A DNA stretch of 64,000 bases. It comes from Oceanicoccus sagamiensis. GTDB taxonomy: Bacteria; Pseudomonadota; Gammaproteobacteria; Pseudomonadales; Dasaniaceae. The notes beneath the pieces are model-generated. The model saw only the letters and a list, made by a program, of their open reading frames with translations, ran no database searches and was not told the origin of the DNA. The stretch is taken from contig NZ_CP019343.1 of the NCBI RefSeq assembly GCF_002117105.1, positions 4,402,001 to 4,466,000 on the forward strand, written 5' to 3'. The position numbers and the translations under genes are program-made. Positions within the stretch are counted from its first letter, which is position 1. Every line of letters begins with the position of its first letter. Positions 8,555 through 18,583 of the stretch are shown one piece after another.

Positions 8555-8899
8555 ATGAACCGAGTGGTCTACTCCACCGATCAGGGCAGGCATTGCCCCG
8601 ACTGCAGCAACCCCATTGACAACTGCCAGTGTAAACAGCCATCAGCAGCCCCTACTGGCGATGGTATTGTCCGCTTGCAGCTTGAAACCAAGGGCCGCAA
8701 AGGCAAGGGCGTGACATTGGTTACCGGCCTGCCGTTAGCCGGTGCTGAACTGAAAAAACTGGCCAAGGAGCTTAAGCAGCGCTGTAGCACGGGTGGCGCC
8801 ATCAAAGACGGGGTAATAGAAATCCAGGGAGACCAGAGAAAAATTCTGGAACAGACCTTGCAGGCCAAAGGCTATACCGTCAAATTCAGTGGCGGTTAA
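8555..8899 (+). CDS. yciH: SUI1/eIF1-like translation factor YciH
   Basis: The 114-residue protein has a short N-terminal region with a zinc-ribbon-like CPDCSNPIDNCQC (residues about 14-26), followed by the SUI1 domain: VRLQLETKGRKGKGVTLVTGL, then LKQRCSTGGAIKDGVIEIQGD, the conserved core of eIF1/YciH, and QTLQAKGYTVKFSGG at the C-terminus. YciH binds the 30S subunit and affects initiation fidelity in vitro; it is close to the E. coli protein in length. The ATG at 8555 follows AGGACTCCCCC. The next gene starts 41 bp downstream and may be co-transcribed. Confidence 0.9.
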   Translation: MNRVVYSTDQGRHCPDCSNPIDNCQCKQPSAAPTGDGIVRLQLETKGRKGKGVTLVTGLPLAGAELKKLAKELKQRCSTGGAIKDGVIEIQGDQRKILEQTLQAKGYTVKFSGG

Positions 8900-8940
8900 T
8901 TGGCACCCCCTTTAACTATGTATGACCTGACGATCTGACT

Positions 8941-9459
8941 ATGGATAACTTCGATATTATCGGCACCGGCTTTATTTTTATTCTGGGTGGCATCTTTGGT
9001 GCTGCGGCGGTGTTTTATACCCTCAAGGATAAACTGCAACAGCAGCAACAGGCCATGTCGATGCGCCGCATCGGGCTGCTAGAGCAAGTTGCCCAGCATG
9101 TTGGCAAGGTCAGCCATGTGTTTAGCAAGTATGCCTCTCTGGTTGCCGAGATTGGCCCCAAGGTTGAACGCATGTCCGCCAAACAAGAGCGCGAATTAGA
9201 TAGCCTGAGTGAAGAGCTGGTAGCGGTCTATGAGGAAATTTCTATTGCGGAATCCAAACTGTTATTACTGGGCGAGCAAAAGCTGGAAAAGGCCATGAAA
9301 CTCTATACCGCCAAAATGGCTCAATACCGCAAGCAGGTATACCCAGGGCGTTATACCAAGGTGGATGATGCCAAGCAGCTTAAAACAGAAGTCTCCCAGA
9401 TGCGCGAACAGTTTTACGATGTACTTAGCCAGCGCTATGATCAGAAATCTGGCAGCTAA
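8941..9459 (+). CDS. Membrane-anchored coiled-coil protein of unknown function
   Basis: I do not recognise this 172-residue protein. One N-terminal membrane segment (about residues 9-28, GTGFIFILGGIFGAAAVFY) is followed by a Gln-rich stretch and a long charged helix with coiled-coil character (about 30-165), so it is probably inner-membrane anchored with a cytoplasmic helical tail. It lies 41 bp after yciH on the same strand; a shared transcript is possible. Nothing points to a specific role. Confidence 0.7.
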   Translation: MDNFDIIGTGFIFILGGIFGAAAVFYTLKDKLQQQQQAMSMRRIGLLEQVAQHVGKVSHVFSKYASLVAEIGPKVERMSAKQERELDSLSEELVAVYEEISIAESKLLLLGEQKLEKAMKLYTAKMAQYRKQVYPGRYTKVDDAKQLKTEVSQMREQFYDVLSQRYDQKSGS

Positions 9460-9481
9460 GCCCCCCATCATACCTAATTAA

Positions 9482-9552
9482 GTAGGGTGGATTATAATCC
9501 ACCGGGCATAACGCGCTGCTGACTCGGCTTGGTGGATTATCATCCACCCTAC
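9482..9552. repeat. GTAGGG hairpin repeat element (locus C)
   Basis: A 71-bp copy with left arm GTAGGGTGGATT and right arm ending AATCCACCCTAC-like (one T-to-C change gives GGATTATCATCCACC). It starts 22 bp after the coiled-coil gene and could act as its transcript end. The rest of 9553-9703 shows nothing I can name. Confidence 0.9.
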
Positions 9553-9703
9553 GGGATGACTAATCTTAATTTGATATGCATTAGGGCTATTTAAGCCTCA
9601 GGTTGTTAATAGCTCAAAAATCTAACAATCCGACTTATTACCAGCACGGTGCTCTGCAAAGCTTCTACACTTAAAGACAAGTAGTAGAAAAGGAGCCAAA
9701 CTC

Positions 9704-9892
9704 ATGCAAAGCCAAAAAATCAATATCGATGAGATATTGGCCCGAGCGGCCACTCAGCATATTACCGCCGATGAACTGGATCTGTTAGTCGCCAAAACCC
9801 GGGAATTAAGTCAGGTTAGGGAACGTGAACTAAAGCACTTACAGTCATTATTGTTTGAACTGGAGTTACAGCTAGACGACTATCAGCATTAA
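9704..9892 (+). CDS. Small helical protein of unknown function
   Basis: A 62-residue, strongly acidic, all-helical protein (DEILARAATQHITADELDLL, then a Leu heptad-like C-terminal helix). A good ribosome site, AAGGAG, lies 9 nt before the ATG, which supports translation despite the small size. It has no signal peptide or cysteines. Its stop overlaps the stop of the convergent transporter gene by 4 bp. No family was recognised. Confidence 0.6.
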   Translation: MQSQKINIDEILARAATQHITADELDLLVAKTRELSQVRERELKHLQSLLFELELQLDDYQH

Positions 9893-10665
9893 TTATTCTC
9901 TGCGGCTTGGCGCTCCCCCTGAGTAGCCACCCAATCCTTTTGTTTTAAATCCCAACTACGCGCCCAATATAAAAAGGGCGTATCAACTAACGCGATAATT
10001 ATTTTTAAAACATATTTGGCTAAAGCCAATTGCATGGCGGTGGTAAAATCAACCACCCCCCACCATACCACCACACCATAAATCACAGTATCAACCGCTT
10101 GAGATAACATGGTGGACACGTTATTGCGCAACCATAAATGCCGGCCCTGAGTTTTCTCTTTGATCAGATGAAAAATCCACACATCAAAGCGCTGACTAAT
10201 TAAATACGCCAACAAAGAACCGAGAATAAACCGCGGGGTAAAATCAAATAAGGCGGCGGTGGCCTGATGAATGGTTAAGGCAAACTCAGCGGTGTTTGGA
10301 TTGCTTGAAGGCAAATACATTAAGCTAATACTGGTCATCACGATAATCATAATGCTGACCACAAAACCAATCATTACCGCGCGATTAGCTTCGCGCTTGC
10401 CATAGCGCTCGCTTAATAAGTCGGTGGCAAAATAAATACTGGAGTAAAGGATAACCCCCATACTGGTTTGCAAACCGAAAATTTGCGTGAGTTTTGGGCC
10501 TTGCAGATTGGCGAGTAACAGGCTGATAATAATGCTCGCATATAAGCCCTGCCGCCCGAACAGGCGGTAGAGTAAAATAGCAAAGCCAAGGTCTACAACA
10601 ATGGTAGTAAACCAAAGCAGCTCTTGTTGCTGGGCGAAAAAATCTGCGAACAGCTCTGTTAGCAT
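9889..10665 (-). CDS. Queuosine precursor transporter (VUT family, YhhQ-like)
   Basis: The 258-residue integral membrane protein has about six helices and the VUT/YhhQ hallmarks: IYFATDLLSERYGKREANRAV after the second or third helix, FTPRFILGSLLAYLISQRFDVWIF, and WLRNNVSTMLSQAVDTVIY. E. coli YhhQ imports queuosine precursors (preQ0/preQ1) used for the wobble base of certain tRNAs; the same function is inferred here. Compared with the typical 220-240 residues it has a slightly longer polar C-terminus. It is monocistronic, with the locus-D repeat about 40 bp upstream of its start. Confidence 0.85.
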   Translation of the reverse strand: MLTELFADFFAQQQELLWFTTIVVDLGFAILLYRLFGRQGLYASIIISLLLANLQGPKLTQIFGLQTSMGVILYSSIYFATDLLSERYGKREANRAVMIGFVVSIMIIVMTSISLMYLPSSNPNTAEFALTIHQATAALFDFTPRFILGSLLAYLISQRFDVWIFHLIKEKTQGRHLWLRNNVSTMLSQAVDTVIYGVVVWWGVVDFTTAMQLALAKYVLKIIIALVDTPFLYWARSWDLKQKDWVATQGERQAAENN

Positions 10666-10703
10666 TGTATTCTTCTGATGATTTCACTCCCACCGCGGGA
10701 CAC

Positions 10704-10774
10704 GGTGGGTGGATTATAATCCACCGATAATGACAGATTCCTCGCTGGGCCGGGTGGATTATAATCCACCCTAC
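10704..10774. repeat. GTAGGG hairpin repeat element (locus D, left end degraded)
   Basis: The right arm is canonical (GGTGGATTATAATCCACC then CTAC), but the left end reads GGTGGGTGGATT instead of GTAGGGTGGATT. It lies about 40 bp upstream of the VUT transporter start and about 100 bp from the rubredoxin stop. Degenerate ATTCCCGC-like sequences flank it at about 10687 and 10850. Confidence 0.8.
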
Positions 10775-10871
10775 AATGGCCGGCTCTCACTGGCTGAAAC
10801 GCCGACGCTACAATAAGCCTGGTTGTATTTAGGAGCTTATGCACCTGCGCGGGAATAACTCAGAGCCGTGG

Positions 10872-11045
10872 TTAGACTTCAACCATCTCAAAATCAGACT
10901 TACCAATACCGCAATCCGGACACTCCCAATCCTCGGGCACATCTTCCCATTTGGTACCCGGCGCAATATCATCATCCGGCACCCCGGCTTCTTCATCATA
11001 GATATAGCCGCAGATGACACATTCCCACTTTTTAAAATCGCTCAT
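10872..11045 (-). CDS. Rubredoxin
   Basis: Reading the complement from the ATG at 11045 gives a 57-residue rubredoxin with both iron-binding knuckles: C9-V-I-C12-G and C42-P-D-C45-G, plus the conserved GYIYDEEAG and [12 protein letters not shown] stretches. It is a small cytoplasmic one-electron carrier with an Fe(Cys)4 centre. CAGGAG lies about 11 nt upstream of the start. No alkane hydroxylase or rubredoxin reductase is nearby; instead it follows the acyl-CoA dehydrogenase gene by 32 bp on the same strand, so they may share a transcript. Whether it accepts electrons from that flavoprotein is speculation. Confidence 0.95.
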   Translation of the reverse strand: MSDFKKWECVICGYIYDEEAGVPDDDIAPGTKWEDVPEDWECPDCGIGKSDFEMVEV

Positions 11046-11077
11046 AGCAGAATCACTCCTGATTCGAATAGTTAGAC

Positions 11078-12853
11078 TTAAAACTGATCATCCGCTAAAG
11101 CCATAGTCATAGCACTACCCGATTCGGCCATTTTTACATGGGCATCAGCTCTGGGCATAATTTGCTCAGCGTAAAATCTGGCGGTAATAATTTTAGCACT
11201 GTAAAAGCTTTCATCTTCAGCCAGCTTAGCGGTGGCGATAACGGCACCCTTGGCCAATAACCAGCCACCAATCACGGTACCAGCGGCCATCATAAAGTTA
11301 ACGGCCACTGCACCTGGCAATTGCGGGTTATCCATATGGTGCTCGATCACCCAATTAGCGACCTGCTGTAATGAGTCAGCGCCCTGCGCGAGAGAGCTGG
11401 CAATAGTGGCCATCTCATCACCCAGTGCAGCGACTTCCGCCTGAGTAGCACGGATTTCATCAATCAAGCGGTTAAACTCCTGACCTTGATCACGAATTAG
11501 TTTACGGCCAATTAAATCATTGGCCTGAATACCGGTGGTCCCTTCATAGATAGTGGTAATACGAGCATCACGCAGATACTGCGCTGCGCCGGTTTCTTCA
11601 ACAAAGCCCATACCGCCGTGAATTTGCACACCCAGTGAAGTGATTTCCTGAGAGATTTCAGTCGACCAGCCTTTGGCAATAGGCGTTAGCAACTCACCAC
11701 GGGCGTTAGCCAGTCTGCGCTGCTCTTCATCGGTACCGTGGTGGGCCATATCAAAAGAAGAAGAAGCCACATAACACACAGCTCGGGAAGCTTCTGTCAT
11801 TGAACGCATCACCATCAACATACGACGAATATCCGGGTGACGGATAATCGTGCCCTTCTCTTTATCGCCTGCAGCTTTACCCTGTACACGGTCATTGGCA
11901 TAGGCCACGGCATGCTGATAGGCACGGTCAGACATAGCCACACCCTGAGCGCCTACATTTAAACGAGCATGGTTCATCATGGTAAACATATAGGCCAGGC
12001 CTTTGTTTTCTTCGCCCACCAAATAACCCACAGCGCCGCCGTTATCACCAAAGCTCATAACACAGGTTGGGCTGGCATGGATGCCCAGCTTATGCTCTAC
12101 CGAAACCGCATACGCATCATTGCGCTCACCTAAGGAGCCATCGTCATTGACTAAAAACTTGGGCACTACAAATAGCGAAATACCTTTAACACCTTCCGGC
12201 GCATCCGGGGTACGTGCCAATACCAGGTGCACCACGTTGTCGGTCATCTGGTGGTCACCCCAGGTAATAAATATCTTGGTGCCGCTAATCAGATAGTGGT
12301 CGCCTTCGGGGATAGCTTTGGAGCGAACCACTGCCAGATCAGAACCCGCCTGTGGCTCCGTCAGGTTCATGGTGCCAGTCCATTCACCGGAGACCATTTT
12401 TTCCAGATAGATGGCTTTTAGAGCATCGCTGGCATGGGACTCAATGGCGCCGATAGCACCCTGGCCCAACATCGGGCACAAACCAAAACTGATATTGGCT
12501 GCATTCCACATTTCCATCGTGGCCATACCCACACTTTCCGGTAAACCCATACCACCAAACTCCGGGTTACAGGGCAAGGCGACCCAACCACCCTCAACAA
12601 ACTGCTGATAGGCTTCGGCAAAACCGGCGGTTTCCTGCACCGCATTATCAACGCACTTGGCACCCTCGTTATCACCGACGCTATTTAACGGTGCCAATAC
12701 ACCACTGGCAAACTTACCTGCCTCTTCAAGAACTGCGTCCACCACATCTTCGCTGGAATCTTCAAAGCGCGGCAATTCACACACCTGAGATAGACCCGCT
12801 AACTCGTTAAGTACAAAACTGATTTCTTTAACGGGGGCAATGTAATCTGACAT
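11078..12853 (-). CDS. Acyl-CoA dehydrogenase, long form with extra C-terminal domain (DmdC-like)
   Basis: The 591-residue flavoprotein is of the long ACAD type: an N-terminal helical domain, [19 protein letters not shown] (FAD/substrate loop, about residue 158), a beta domain with [12 protein letters not shown], the catalytic C-terminal helical domain containing [34 protein letters not shown] (catalytic Glu presumably in [10 protein letters not shown]), and an extra C-terminal helical domain. This architecture is shared by 3-methylmercaptopropionyl-CoA dehydrogenases (DmdC) and other acyl-CoA substrates. The ATG at 12853 follows GGAG; an upstream start at 12991 would overlap the ligase gene. 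It is 49 bp downstream of the ligase gene. Confidence 0.85.
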   Translation of the reverse strand: MSDYIAPVKEISFVLNELAGLSQVCELPRFEDSSEDVVDAVLEEAGKFASGVLAPLNSVGDNEGAKCVDNAVQETAGFAEAYQQFVEGGWVALPCNPEFGGMGLPESVGMATMEMWNAANISFGLCPMLGQGAIGAIESHASDALKAIYLEKMVSGEWTGTMNLTEPQAGSDLAVVRSKAIPEGDHYLISGTKIFITWGDHQMTDNVVHLVLARTPDAPEGVKGISLFVVPKFLVNDDGSLGERNDAYAVSVEHKLGIHASPTCVMSFGDNGGAVGYLVGEENKGLAYMFTMMNHARLNVGAQGVAMSDRAYQHAVAYANDRVQGKAAGDKEKGTIIRHPDIRRMLMVMRSMTEASRAVCYVASSSFDMAHHGTDEEQRRLANARGELLTPIAKGWSTEISQEITSLGVQIHGGMGFVEETGAAQYLRDARITTIYEGTTGIQANDLIGRKLIRDQGQEFNRLIDEIRATQAEVAALGDEMATIASSLAQGADSLQQVANWVIEHHMDNPQLPGAVAVNFMMAAGTVIGGWLLAKGAVIATAKLAEDESFYSAKIITARFYAEQIMPRADAHVKMAESGSAMTMALADDQF

Positions 12854-12902
12854 AGCTATTGTTCTCCAAACTGTCTTACGGGTTAAAACTTTTTCCGCAC
12901 TG

Positions 12903-14525
12903 TTAAGCGGGGAATCGATAATCTTTATACTGCTCGCGCAAATCTTTTTTACTGAGTTTACCAGTGGCGGTATGGGCCAATTCTTCAACAAATAAACAAT
13001 CGTCTGGAATCCACCATGTCGCTACTTTGCCTTTAAACCAGGCCAGCATCTCTTCTTTACTCAGCTCTGCATCCGCTTGCTTAATTACTAACAACAAGGG
13101 GCGCTCGGTCCACTTTTCGTGGTACATGCCAATCACTGCTGCCTCAACCACCGCGGGGTGATCAACAGCCGTATTTTCCAAATCGATGGAGCTAATCCAC
13201 TCACCACCGGATTTAATAACATCTTTACTACGGTCAGTAATTTGCATCATGCCCGACGGATCAATGGTCGCCACATCACCGGTATCAAACCAGCCGTCGG
13301 CATCATGGGCATCGCTATCCGGCATTTTAAAATAGCTATCGCAAATCCAGGGACCGCGCACTTTTAATGAACCGAAGGCTACACCATCCCAGGGTAAGTC
13401 CTGATTCTGTTCATCGGTGATTTTCATTTCAACACCGTAAATACATCGGCCTGCTTTGACTCGTAACCGGGCAAACTCTTCTTCACCCAAAGCTTCACGG
13501 TCCAAAAACGGGTTATAGGTACCCAGCGGGCTCATTTCTGTCATACCCCAGGCGACATGGGTATAAACACCGTAGCTGTCAAAATCTTCCATAATAGAAA
13601 CCGGGCAAGCAGCACCACCGACGATAATCCGCTTTAGCGGCTCGACGGTTTTACCCGATTCCTTAAGATAATTAATTAGCGCCAACCAAATCGTCGGCAC
13701 ACCGGCTGAAATCGTGACATGTTCTTCATTGATCAATGTCGTCAGCGCTTCACCGTCAATCATCTTGGGGCCGGGGAAAACAATCTTGGTGCCGCTCATG
13801 ATGGCACCGTAGGGAACGCCCCAGGCATTCACATGAAACATGGGCACAATCGGCATGACAGCATCGTCGGTACCCAAGCCCATAACATCGCCTAAATTAC
13901 CGGCAAAAGCATGCAATACGGTGGAGCGGTGATTGTATAGAACTCCCTTCGGATTGCCAGTAGTACCCGAGGTATAACACAGCCCAGAGGCATCTAATTC
14001 ATTGATTTCCGGCCAATTAAAGACATCTGTCTCGGCCGCTAAAAGCGTCTCATAGCAGTAGACATTTTCCATCGAAGTGTCCGGCATATGGGCTTCGTCG
14101 GTCAGTACAATAATGCCCTTTACGCTGCTTAGGCGATCTTTTAGGTTCTCAAGCAACGGTAAAAAGAAAATATCGGTAAATACAAATTGGTCTTCGGCGT
14201 GGTTAATAATGTAGTCAATCTGTTCCGGGAACAGACGGGGGTTCATGGTATGGCAAATCATGCCTGAGCAGCTAATGGCGTAATACAATTCAAGATGGCG
14301 ATGATCGTTCCAGGCCAGAGTACCAATACAGTCACCGGGCTTGGCACCTAACCTGGCGAGCACATTGGCTAGCTGGCGGGTACGCTTAAAAGCATCGGCA
14401 AAGGTATAACGAAACAGCGGGTTATCCATGGTGACAGATACAATCTCTGTATCGCCGTGCACCTTCTCGCCAAACGACATTAACGAAGTAATAGTTAACG
14501 GCGAATTCATCATCTGACCAATCAT
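12903..14525 (-). CDS. AMP-binding acyl-CoA ligase (DmdB-like)
   Basis: The 540-residue ANL-superfamily enzyme has the P-loop-like [20 protein letters not shown] (about residue 175), the [10 protein letters not shown] motif, [11 protein letters not shown], the hinge [15 protein letters not shown], and the C-terminal lysine in [13 protein letters not shown]. It activates a carboxylate with ATP to the acyl-AMP and then the CoA thioester in the cytoplasm. Length and N-terminal features match the medium-chain/methylmercaptopropionate ligase group (DmdB) as well as general fatty acyl-CoA ligases. The ATG at 14525 was chosen for a GGAG 8 nt upstream rather than the longer frame at 14594. The pair with the next gene supplies ligation then dehydrogenation. 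Confidence 0.85.
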   Translation of the reverse strand: MIGQMMNSPLTITSLMSFGEKVHGDTEIVSVTMDNPLFRYTFADAFKRTRQLANVLARLGAKPGDCIGTLAWNDHRHLELYYAISCSGMICHTMNPRLFPEQIDYIINHAEDQFVFTDIFFLPLLENLKDRLSSVKGIIVLTDEAHMPDTSMENVYCYETLLAAETDVFNWPEINELDASGLCYTSGTTGNPKGVLYNHRSTVLHAFAGNLGDVMGLGTDDAVMPIVPMFHVNAWGVPYGAIMSGTKIVFPGPKMIDGEALTTLINEEHVTISAGVPTIWLALINYLKESGKTVEPLKRIIVGGAACPVSIMEDFDSYGVYTHVAWGMTEMSPLGTYNPFLDREALGEEEFARLRVKAGRCIYGVEMKITDEQNQDLPWDGVAFGSLKVRGPWICDSYFKMPDSDAHDADGWFDTGDVATIDPSGMMQITDRSKDVIKSGGEWISSIDLENTAVDHPAVVEAAVIGMYHEKWTERPLLLVIKQADAELSKEEMLAWFKGKVATWWIPDDCLFVEELAHTATGKLSKKDLREQYKDYRFPA

Positions 14526-14799
14526 ACTTAAGCTCCAGAATATAGGTGACCGGTCCAGGCTGCGACCAGTGATATTGTTATGGTGTAGCGTCAATTAAAG
14601 CAAAATTATCAACGAAGTCTATTTTACCTGCTTAATAGCCGTGTTAGGTATGACGCTATGTACCAACCGGACATACCAAATGCACCAATTGGCTACACAT
14701 CCAGCCATTATTACTCCACAATAGGCCAAGCTAAGCCTATGAATAAAAAGCCATTTAGCGGATTGTATCGCTAACCATCAATCAACAACCCCGGCGGAT

Positions 14800-17037
14800 A
14801 TGGACTCAAACACCCAACAAAGCAATACCACCGACCTTGTACTGGTTGGCGGCGGCCATAGTCACCTGGCGGTGATCAAACAACTGGGGATGAACCCGGT
14901 GGCAGGCCTGCGGGTTACGGTTATCAGCAAAGACAGCCATACCCCCTACTCTGGCATGATGCCCGGTTTAGTCGCCGGGCATTACCAGCATGATGAAGCC
15001 CATATTGACCTGCGACGGCTATGCCAATTTGCTCAGGTTCGCTTCTTTCAATCAGAAGTCACGCATATCGATCTGGACCAGCAGCAGGTGCATTGTCAGG
15101 GCCGCAGCCCGGTTCGCTATGACTGGCTCTCTATCAATATTGGCTCACAACCGGCCATCGATAGCATTCCCGGTGCCCACAGCTGCGGTATTGCCGTTAA
15201 ACCCATCGACCGGTTTTTAAGCCACTGGCAACAGACAGTCCCCCAACTAAGCCCCGCGTCCAAAGTCGCCATTGTTGGCGGTGGCGCAGCCAGCGCTGAA
15301 GTCGCACTGGCCTGCCAGTATCAGTGGCAACAGTGCAATGGCAGCGATAATAGCCCTGAGTTTACCCTTTACTGTGGAAGCGATGAGATATTGCCAAGCC
15401 ATAACCGTCGTACCCGCAAGACAATGACCGCCCTTCTTAAGCAACGCGGCATCACCTTAAAGGTTCAACACAAAGTCACTGGCGCTGAACAAAGCGATGG
15501 CCACTATCAACTTCACTTTGACAAGACCGAGAGCCAGACAGCGGATGAAATCATTTGGGCCATTCATGCTGGCAGCCCGCAATGGCCGCAAAAAACCGGA
15601 CTCGCCTGCGACGCACAGGGGTTTATCAGTGTTAACTCATACCTGCAAAGCCCCTCACACCCCAATGTATTTGCAGCGGGAGATATTGCCGACTTTAGCC
15701 AACAACCACTGGCCAAAAGCGGTGTCTATGCGGTTCGGGCCGGCAAGCATTTAAGCAATAATCTGCGTCGCTCGGTGATGGGTCAGGCACTACTGCCCTA
15801 TCGCCCGCAGCGGCAATTTCTCAGTCTGTTAATGACCGGTGATAAACAAGCCATAGCCTCAAGAGGCCCCTTTAGTGTTACCGGGAAATGGCTATGGCGC
15901 TGGAAAGATAAAATAGACCGCGCCTTTATGGATCAATACCAGCAACTACCCACTGCAACAGCAGCAACAGCAACAGCACACGATGAATCCACTATGCGCT
16001 GCGGTGGCTGCGGCGCCAAAGTCGGCCATCAAATTCTTCATCGCGTAATGGCACAACTCAATATCACGGATAGCCCTGACACCCCCATAGGCCTTAACGC
16101 CCCCGACGATGCCGCAGTGATGACACCACCGGCCAATAAGCAATGGCTGCAAACGGTTGATTATTTCCGCGCCTTTATTGATGACCCGTATTTACTGGGC
16201 CGTATAGCCACCAACCATTGCCTCAGTGATATTTACGCCATGGGCGCCACCCCCCATTCCGCTCTGGCGATAGCGACAATACCCTATGCTAGCGAAACCT
16301 TAGTGGAAGACACCTTGCTGCAATTAATGAGCGGCGCTGTCGACAGCCTGAATCAACAAAATACGGCATTGATTGGCGGCCATAGCAGCGAAGGCGCTGA
16401 ACTGGGTTTTGGTTTATCGGTTAATGGGATTGCCGACCCAGGGCGACTCTTAACCAAGGGTAATCTTCAATCAGGCCAGGCGCTTATCCTGACAAAACCG
16501 TTAGGAACAGGCACTTTACTGGCCGCCAATATGCAGGGCCAGGCGGAGGGTCGCTGGATTGATCAGGCGATCCAACATATGCTCATTAGCAATCAGCAAG
16601 CAGCCGATATTATTTACCAGCATGGCGCCACCGCCTGTACCGATATCACCGGCTTTGGCTTATTGGGTCATTTACTGGAAATGCTAAAACCCACTAACTG
16701 TGGTGCCAGCCTTGAACTTCATCAATTACCCGTATTAAATGGCGCCGCTGAATGTGCGCGCAATGGCTGGTTAAGCTCACTGCACCCGGACAATGTCAAA
16801 GCCGAACAGTGGCTAAGCCATGCTGAAGCGTTTAAACAACATAGCCATTACCCGCTGCTATTTGATCCACAAACCGCAGGGGGTTTGTTAGCCGCCATAA
16901 ATACCGAGCAGTCTGAGCCTTGCCTGCAAGCACTACAGCAAAGTGATTGCCCCGATGCTGCAATCATTGGCTATATCGATAACAGTAACCTAATCACCTT
17001 AACATCCACTACTACAAGCCTGGGAAAAAATGATTAA
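14800..17037 (+). CDS. selD: Selenide, water dikinase fused to N-terminal FAD/NAD oxidoreductase
   Basis: This 745-residue protein joins two enzymes. Residues 1 to about 380 form a pyridine nucleotide-disulfide oxidoreductase-type domain with VLVGGGHSHLAVIKQL (FAD), VAIVGGGAASAEVALA (second nucleotide fold) and FAAGDIADF. Residues about 398-745 are SelD, which makes selenophosphate from selenide and ATP; the catalytic Cys404 and Lys407 lie in GGCGAK, and LNAPDDAAVM, TVDYFRAF and CTDITGFGLLGHLLEM follow. A Gln/Ala-Thr-rich linker sits just before the SelD part. The oxidoreductase is predicted to supply reduced selenium, an inference from the fusion. It is the first gene of a four-gene operon, with the next gene overlapping by 8 bp. 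Confidence 0.95.
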   Translation: MDSNTQQSNTTDLVLVGGGHSHLAVIKQLGMNPVAGLRVTVISKDSHTPYSGMMPGLVAGHYQHDEAHIDLRRLCQFAQVRFFQSEVTHIDLDQQQVHCQGRSPVRYDWLSINIGSQPAIDSIPGAHSCGIAVKPIDRFLSHWQQTVPQLSPASKVAIVGGGAASAEVALACQYQWQQCNGSDNSPEFTLYCGSDEILPSHNRRTRKTMTALLKQRGITLKVQHKVTGAEQSDGHYQLHFDKTESQTADEIIWAIHAGSPQWPQKTGLACDAQGFISVNSYLQSPSHPNVFAAGDIADFSQQPLAKSGVYAVRAGKHLSNNLRRSVMGQALLPYRPQRQFLSLLMTGDKQAIASRGPFSVTGKWLWRWKDKIDRAFMDQYQQLPTATAATATAHDESTMRCGGCGAKVGHQILHRVMAQLNITDSPDTPIGLNAPDDAAVMTPPANKQWLQTVDYFRAFIDDPYLLGRIATNHCLSDIYAMGATPHSALAIATIPYASETLVEDTLLQLMSGAVDSLNQQNTALIGGHSSEGAELGFGLSVNGIADPGRLLTKGNLQSGQALILTKPLGTGTLLAANMQGQAEGRWIDQAIQHMLISNQQAADIIYQHGATACTDITGFGLLGHLLEMLKPTNCGASLELHQLPVLNGAAECARNGWLSSLHPDNVKAEQWLSHAEAFKQHSHYPLLFDPQTAGGLLAAINTEQSEPCLQALQQSDCPDAAIIGYIDNSNLITLTSTTTSLGKND

Positions 17038-17896
17038 GCAACTCTTTAAACAACTCTCTAAAACATCTTTGGCCCTCATACTGTGCAGTACCGTCGCCGC
17101 AGAACCTTTTGTGTTTACCGCTATACCTGATGCGGACGAAACACGATTAAATGCCCGCTTTTCCAAAGTCGCTGATTACCTCGAGCAACAACTGGGCGTG
17201 GAAGTAAACTATATTCCGGTAAAATCCTATGCTGCCGCTGTCAGCGCGTTTAGAAACGACCAGGTACAACTGGCATGGTTTGGCGGTTTAACCGGTGTTC
17301 AGGCACGCCGTTTAACGCCCGGGTCAGAAGCTATCGCCCAAGGGGCAGAAGACCCCAAATTTAGAAGTTATTTTATTGCCCATCACAGCACTGGGCTCAA
17401 TAACGGTGAGCAACTGAGTGAAAAAATTAAAGGAATGAGCTTTAGCTTTGGCTCAAAAAGCTCTACCTCTGGCCGACTCATGCCGGAATTTTATTTACAG
17501 CAGCAATTTCAACAAACACCTGAGCAACTGTTTAGCCGTGTTGGCTTTTCTGGCAACCACTCACGCACTATCGCACTGGTACAAAGCGGTAGTTATCAAC
17601 TGGGGGCCTTAAATTATCAAGTTTGGTTAAAAGAATTAGCCGAGGGAAAAATCGATCTGGATAAAGTCAGCATTATTTGGACTACCCCCGACTATACCGA
17701 TTATCAATGGACCGTTAGAGGGGATGTCGATCAACGCTGGGGCGCAGGTTTTAAAGAAAAAATTACTAAAGCACTACTGGATATGAAAGATCCGGCGCTA
17801 CTTAACGCCTTTCCCCGAAAAGCGTTTATACCGGCTAGCAATGCTGATTATCAAGCTATTGAAGATACCGCCCGCGACATTGGCTTACTGGACTAA
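17030..17896 (+). CDS. Periplasmic binding protein of SelD-associated ABC transporter (PhnD-like)
   Basis: The 288-residue protein begins with a signal peptide (about residues 1-24, TSLALILCSTVAA) and continues as a PhnD-type phosphate/phosphonate-binding-like protein (FTAIPDADETRLNARFSKVADYLEQQLG, then WFGGLTGVQARRL and FGSKSSTSGRLMPEFYL). A branch of this family is characteristically found next to selD and is regarded as a putative selenate/selenium oxyanion binder; gene position here supports that. The start overlaps selD by 8 bp, and the ATPase gene follows 3 bp after its stop. The ligand has not been shown. Confidence 0.85.
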   Translation: MIKQLFKQLSKTSLALILCSTVAAEPFVFTAIPDADETRLNARFSKVADYLEQQLGVEVNYIPVKSYAAAVSAFRNDQVQLAWFGGLTGVQARRLTPGSEAIAQGAEDPKFRSYFIAHHSTGLNNGEQLSEKIKGMSFSFGSKSSTSGRLMPEFYLQQQFQQTPEQLFSRVGFSGNHSRTIALVQSGSYQLGALNYQVWLKELAEGKIDLDKVSIIWTTPDYTDYQWTVRGDVDQRWGAGFKEKITKALLDMKDPALLNAFPRKAFIPASNADYQAIEDTARDIGLLD

Positions 17897-17899
17897 GCC

Positions 17900-18583
17900 A
17901 TGAGCCCGCAAGCCCAACCCTTAATTCGACTGGAAAACGCTGAAGTCTTTTATCAGCAACAGCGAGTATTGGATGAGGTAACGCTAGAACTACATCAGGG
18001 CGAAAGGATTGCCTTGTTGGGTAAAAGTGGCGCGGGTAAATCAACACTGCTTAAACTGATCTACCAACACCTCAGCCATACCGACCATCGCGTAGGCTGG
18101 GTGCCACAGCAGTTAGGTCTGGTAGATAAACTATCCGTGTTTCACAATATCTACATGGGGCAACTGGACCAGCGTTCACGTACCTATAACCTGATCAATA
18201 TACTCTGGCCACGCCCTAAAGAAGTGGCCGCCATTAGCCAACTGTTAGAGCGCTTTAATCTGGAAGAAACACTTTTCAAAACCGTTGAGCAGTTATCGGG
18301 GGGGCAACAACAGCGGGTGGCTATTGCTCGGGCTATTTATAGCCAGGCGGATATTATTCTTGCTGATGAACCGGCTTCAAGCCTGGATAAAGCCAATGCC
18401 GACAATGTGATATCCGCCTTATTACACTACAGCCAGAGCTGTGTTATTGCCCTGCACAATACCGAACAGGCGCTGGCCTTTGCCGATAGAGTCATCGGTA
18501 TCCAACAGGGAAAAATCGTGGTTAACGACCACCCTGACAATCTAAGCCCTGCCCAACTAGCACCGCTCTACGATCATGACTAG
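17900..18583 (+). CDS. ABC transporter ATPase of SelD-associated uptake system
   Basis: The 227-residue ATPase has Walker A GKSGAGKSTLLKLI (about residue 41), a Q-loop near WVPQQLGLV, the signature LSGGQQQRVAIARAI, Walker B ILADEPASSLD and a switch His in VIALHNTEQAL. It resembles PhnC/CysA-type import ATPases and powers uptake through the double-length permease encoded next. It starts 3 bp after the binding-protein stop and overlaps the permease start by 8 bp, so the three transporter genes are translationally coupled behind selD. Confidence 0.92.
   Translation: MSPQAQPLIRLENAEVFYQQQRVLDEVTLELHQGERIALLGKSGAGKSTLLKLIYQHLSHTDHRVGWVPQQLGLVDKLSVFHNIYMGQLDQRSRTYNLINILWPRPKEVAAISQLLERFNLEETLFKTVEQLSGGQQQRVAIARAIYSQADIILADEPASSLDKANADNVISALLHYSQSCVIALHNTEQALAFADRVIGIQQGKIVVNDHPDNLSPAQLAPLYDHD

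Noticed and set aside
10839-11075. Plus-strand frame at 10839-11075
   Set aside because: It is antisense to the rubredoxin gene, which has the full cysteine pattern on the minus strand.
12854-12991. N-terminal extension of the acyl-CoA dehydrogenase to 12991
   Set aside because: It overlaps the upstream ligase gene and lacks family resemblance; ATG 12853 follows GGAG.
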